DNA of 64,000 nucleotides from positions 1,054,001 through 1,118,000 of the forward strand of contig NZ_JAUFQQ010000003.1 in assembly GCF_030409845.1 (NCBI RefSeq), in the 5' to 3' direction. Source of the stretch: Flavobacterium branchiarum (GTDB lineage: Bacteria > Bacteroidota > Bacteroidia > Flavobacteriales > Flavobacteriaceae). Position 1 is the stretch's first letter. Every line of letters begins with the position of its first letter. The notes below the pieces were generated by a model, which made no database searches, was not told the origin of the DNA, and was given only the letters and a program-made list of their open reading frames with translations. Made by a program: the position numbers and the translations under genes. This document shows, piece by piece, positions 62,214 to 64,000 of this stretch.

Positions 62214-62903
62214 TCATATAGCATTCCAAATCACTTCATCGGGAGTAGGAGCAATAATAGTAAGTGGTTCTTTGGTTACGGGATGTATAAAGGTTAGTTT
62301 TCGGGCATGAAGGTGAATTCCTCCATCAGGATTACTTCTGTCAAATCCATATTTTAAATCTCCTTTTATAGGTGATCCAATTGCCGAAAGTTGTGCTCTA
62401 ATTTGGTGATGTCTGCCTGTATGTAAATTGATTTCCAGCGCTACATAATTTTGTAGTTCTTTAAAAACAGTATAATCCAAACTAGCTAATTTACTATCTG
62501 GAACTTCTTTTAAATGTGCTTTTGATGTATTGTTTTTTTCGTTTCTCTTTAAAAAGTGAACCAATTTGGCTGTCGTTTCCTTAGGCTTATTTTTGACAAC
62601 TGCCCAATACGTTTTTTGAGTTTCACGGTTACTGAACAATTCGTTCATACGCGTTAATGCTTTGCTTGTTCGAGCAAAAACTACTATTCCTGTTGTAGGA
62701 CGATCCAAACGATGAATAACTCCCAAGAATACATCACCTGGTTTGTTGTATTTCGCTTTAATATATTCTTTTACAATATCCGATAGCGGTTTGTCACCTG
62801 TCTTGTCACCTTGTACAATATCACCCACACGCTTATTAACCACAATAATATGGTTGTCTTCATGTAAAACTTGTAAGTTGTCTTTATTGGAAAGTATTTT
62901 CAA
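62214..62903 (-). CDS. RluA family pseudouridine synthase
   Basis: 229-residue RNA pseudouridine synthase. The catalytic Asp is in the family motif VIHRLDRPTTGIVVFARTSK (about residue 63); ALEINLHTGRHHQIRAQLSA and HLHARKLTFIHP are also present. There is no S4 domain, as in the shorter RluA/RluC-like or TruC-like forms. Target uridine (tRNA or rRNA) cannot be told from sequence. Single gene. Confidence 0.93.
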   Translation of the reverse strand: MKILSNKDNLQVLHEDNHIIVVNKRVGDIVQGDKTGDKPLSDIVKEYIKAKYNKPGDVFLGVIHRLDRPTTGIVVFARTSKALTRMNELFSNRETQKTYWAVVKNKPKETTAKLVHFLKRNEKNNTSKAHLKEVPDSKLASLDYTVFKELQNYVALEINLHTGRHHQIRAQLSAIGSPIKGDLKYGFDRSNPDGGIHLHARKLTFIHPVTKEPLTIIAPTPDEVIWNAI

Positions 62904-62913
62904 AATTGATTAA

Positions 62914-62970
62914 TTAGATTGTTGGATTATTAGATTTTTAGATTGTTGGATTGTTGGATTGCTTGGATTT
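62914..62970. repeat. Left arm of inverted simple repeat around the intact S23 gene
   Basis: Words TTAGATTGTTGGATTATT and TTAGATTTTTAGATTGTTGG; its reverse complement is at 63451-63480. Confidence 0.6.
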
Positions 62971-62978
62971 TCGAAAAC

Positions 62979-63329
62979 TTATTTTAATATTGATCTGAAT
63001 TTAGAAGTCATTTTGACAATTTTATCAAGCTTAAAACATAATTCTTCTAATTTGATTAGTTCAATATAACCTAAATCAAAAGCTATTAATAGTTGAGTTT
63101 CAATTTCATAAATTGAACCAATTGATATCTCTAAGAACCTAGAAAAATCTTTATTACTACTTCTAGAACAGCCTTCAGCTATATTCGAAGGTACAGAAAC
63201 TGAGGCTCTACGAAGTTGATTAGTTAGTCCAAATTTTTCTACTTCAGGAAAATTTGAAGTAATAGTGTAAATATCAGAACAAAATTTTCTACTTAATTTC
63301 CAAATTTCTAAATCTTTAAATCGATGCAT
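62979..63329 (-). CDS. Intact S23/four-helix-bundle protein
   Basis: 116-residue protein of the 23S-rRNA-intervening-sequence/four-helix-bundle family: KDLEIWKLSRKFCSDIYTI, RRASVSVPSNIAEGCSR, FSRFLEISIGSIYEIETQLL and the last helix KLEELCFKLDKIVKMTSKF. The family forms homopentamers in known structures; its cellular role is poorly defined. The gene lies between panB and rluA, bracketed by inverted simple repeats. It is the full-length counterpart of the broken copy at 26131-26481. Confidence 0.9.
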   Translation of the reverse strand: MHRFKDLEIWKLSRKFCSDIYTITSNFPEVEKFGLTNQLRRASVSVPSNIAEGCSRSSNKDFSRFLEISIGSIYEIETQLLIAFDLGYIELIKLEELCFKLDKIVKMTSKFRSILK

Positions 63330-63450
63330 TTTTTTAGATTTTAAATTGTTTTATTACTTCTTAGATTATTGATGTTTGTAAAAGTAGTAAAAAATAAGAT
63401 TTGTACTACTTTTGTTCAAGTAAGTTCAACAATCTAAGAAGTCTAAGTCA

Positions 63451-63480
63451 GTCTAATAATCCAACAATCTAAAAATCTAA
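63451..63480. repeat. Right arm of inverted simple repeat around the intact S23 gene
   Basis: GTCTAATAATCCAACAATCT then AAAAATCTAA, reverse complement of words in 62914-62970 (26-nt stretch with one mismatch). Confidence 0.6.
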
Positions 63481-63491
63481 AATGTCTAAAA

Positions 63492-64000
63492 TTAATATTG
63501 TTCATTCGTATTAGGGAAATCACCAGATTTCACATCATCAACATATTGGCTAATTGCTGTAGTCATTCCTTCGTATAAGTTCATGTAGCGTCTTAAGAAA
63601 CGAGGGCTAAACTCATTGTTCATTCCTAGCATATCATGAATTACAAGAACCTGACCATCTACTTGACCACCAGCTCCAATTCCGATAACTGGGATTGAGA
63701 TACTTTCGGCAACTTTTTGAGCTAAATGAGCAGGAATTTTTTCTAGAACCAAAGCAAAACAACCTATTTTCTCTAGCATTTTTGCATCAGCGATTAGTTT
63801 TTCGGCTTCGTCTTCTTCTTTAGCGCGAACAGTATATGTTCCGAATTTGTATATCGATTGAGGAGTTAAACCTAAATGTCCCATAACAGGAATTCCAGCG
63901 TTTAATATCTTTTTTATAGATTCTTTAATTTCTTTTCCACCTTCAAGTTTTACAGCATGACCACCGCTTTCTTTCATGATTCTGATAGCAGAACGTAAAG
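63492..64000 (-). CDS. panB: 3-methyl-2-oxobutanoate hydroxymethyltransferase (N-terminus cut by window edge)
   Basis: C-terminal part (about 169 residues) of PanB, which makes ketopantoate in pantothenate/CoA synthesis. The frame continues past the window edge, so the internal Met at 63977 is not the start. Family motifs are [45 protein letters not shown] and [20 protein letters not shown] (each in part), with the metal/catalytic Glu in LVLEKIP. Full length is usually about 270. Confidence 0.95.
   Translation of the reverse strand, partial: LRSAIRIMKESGGHAVKLEGGKEIKESIKKILNAGIPVMGHLGLTPQSIYKFGTYTVRAKEEDEAEKLIADAKMLEKIGCFALVLEKIPAHLAQKVAESISIPVIGIGAGGQVDGQVLVIHDMLGMNNEFSPRFLRRYMNLYEGMTTAISQYVDDVKSGDFPNTNEQY

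Overview
The window looks like a chromosome segment from a Flavobacterium-type member of the Flavobacteriaceae. The evidence is AT-rich DNA, TAnnTTTG promoter elements, many Sec-signal proteins and lipoproteins ending their signal in AQ or C, a BshB1 bacillithiol enzyme, an OxyR/Dps pair, a LETM1-related biofilm protein, and the dispersed intergenic repeats typical of this group. Most of it is ordinary core genome. Both ends are cut inside genes: kup on the left and panB on the right, both on the minus strand.

Layout. 1-7.1 kb: Kup potassium transporter, a Tyr/Arg/Asn-rich secreted protein, an Asp-box propeller, an ECF sigma / one-TM anti-sigma / secreted sensor operon, and an SRPBCC-GyrI protein. 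7.3-14.2 kb: M49 (DPP III-like) peptidase, a MazG-like hydrolase, IlvE, MnmD, and divergent oxyR and dps. 14.3-24.2 kb: small secreted protein, SulP anion transporter, beta-carbonic anhydrase, LETM1-related protein, lipoprotein Cu/Zn-SOD, META, DUF4251 and helical secreted proteins, GH18 chitinase and a BCCT transporter. 24.2-30.9 kb: a marR-fadB-fadA-acyl-CoA dehydrogenase operon with a decayed S23 four-helix-bundle gene between fadA and the dehydrogenase. 43.7-64 kb: acyl-CoA ligase, purL, a beta-helix lipoprotein, a menaquinone pair, bshB1, tRNA-His, a zinc metallopeptidase, a large hybrid histidine kinase, aldehyde dehydrogenase, RluA, an intact S23 gene and panB.

The most unusual part is 31.2-43.1 kb. 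A WYL-domain regulator lies divergent to rtcB, the 3'-phosphate RNA ligase. About 8 kb away is a tRNA body with intact acceptor, D and T arms whose anticodon arm carries about 44 extra nucleotides. It is followed with no visible terminator by a large RING-like/TerD-like protein gene. The region upstream of rtcB and the region upstream of this tRNA-like RNA share a 45-bp element (38/45 identical, no gaps) containing the inverted repeat CGCAA-N5-TTGCG. A 22-nt direct repeat lies before, inside and after the tRNA-like RNA. I read this as a candidate two-locus RNA damage/repair regulon with a tRNA-like RNA, loosely analogous to rtcBA/Y-RNA loci. The sequence features are seen directly; the joint function is inference.

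Between the two loci are a 103-bp-type tandem repeat block, an aspartic protease, a strongly folded pseudoknot-type leader RNA before a 93-aa gene of unknown function, and a lipoprotein with a C-terminal JAB-like HxH/SxxD motif followed by a tandem family of small secreted paralogues.
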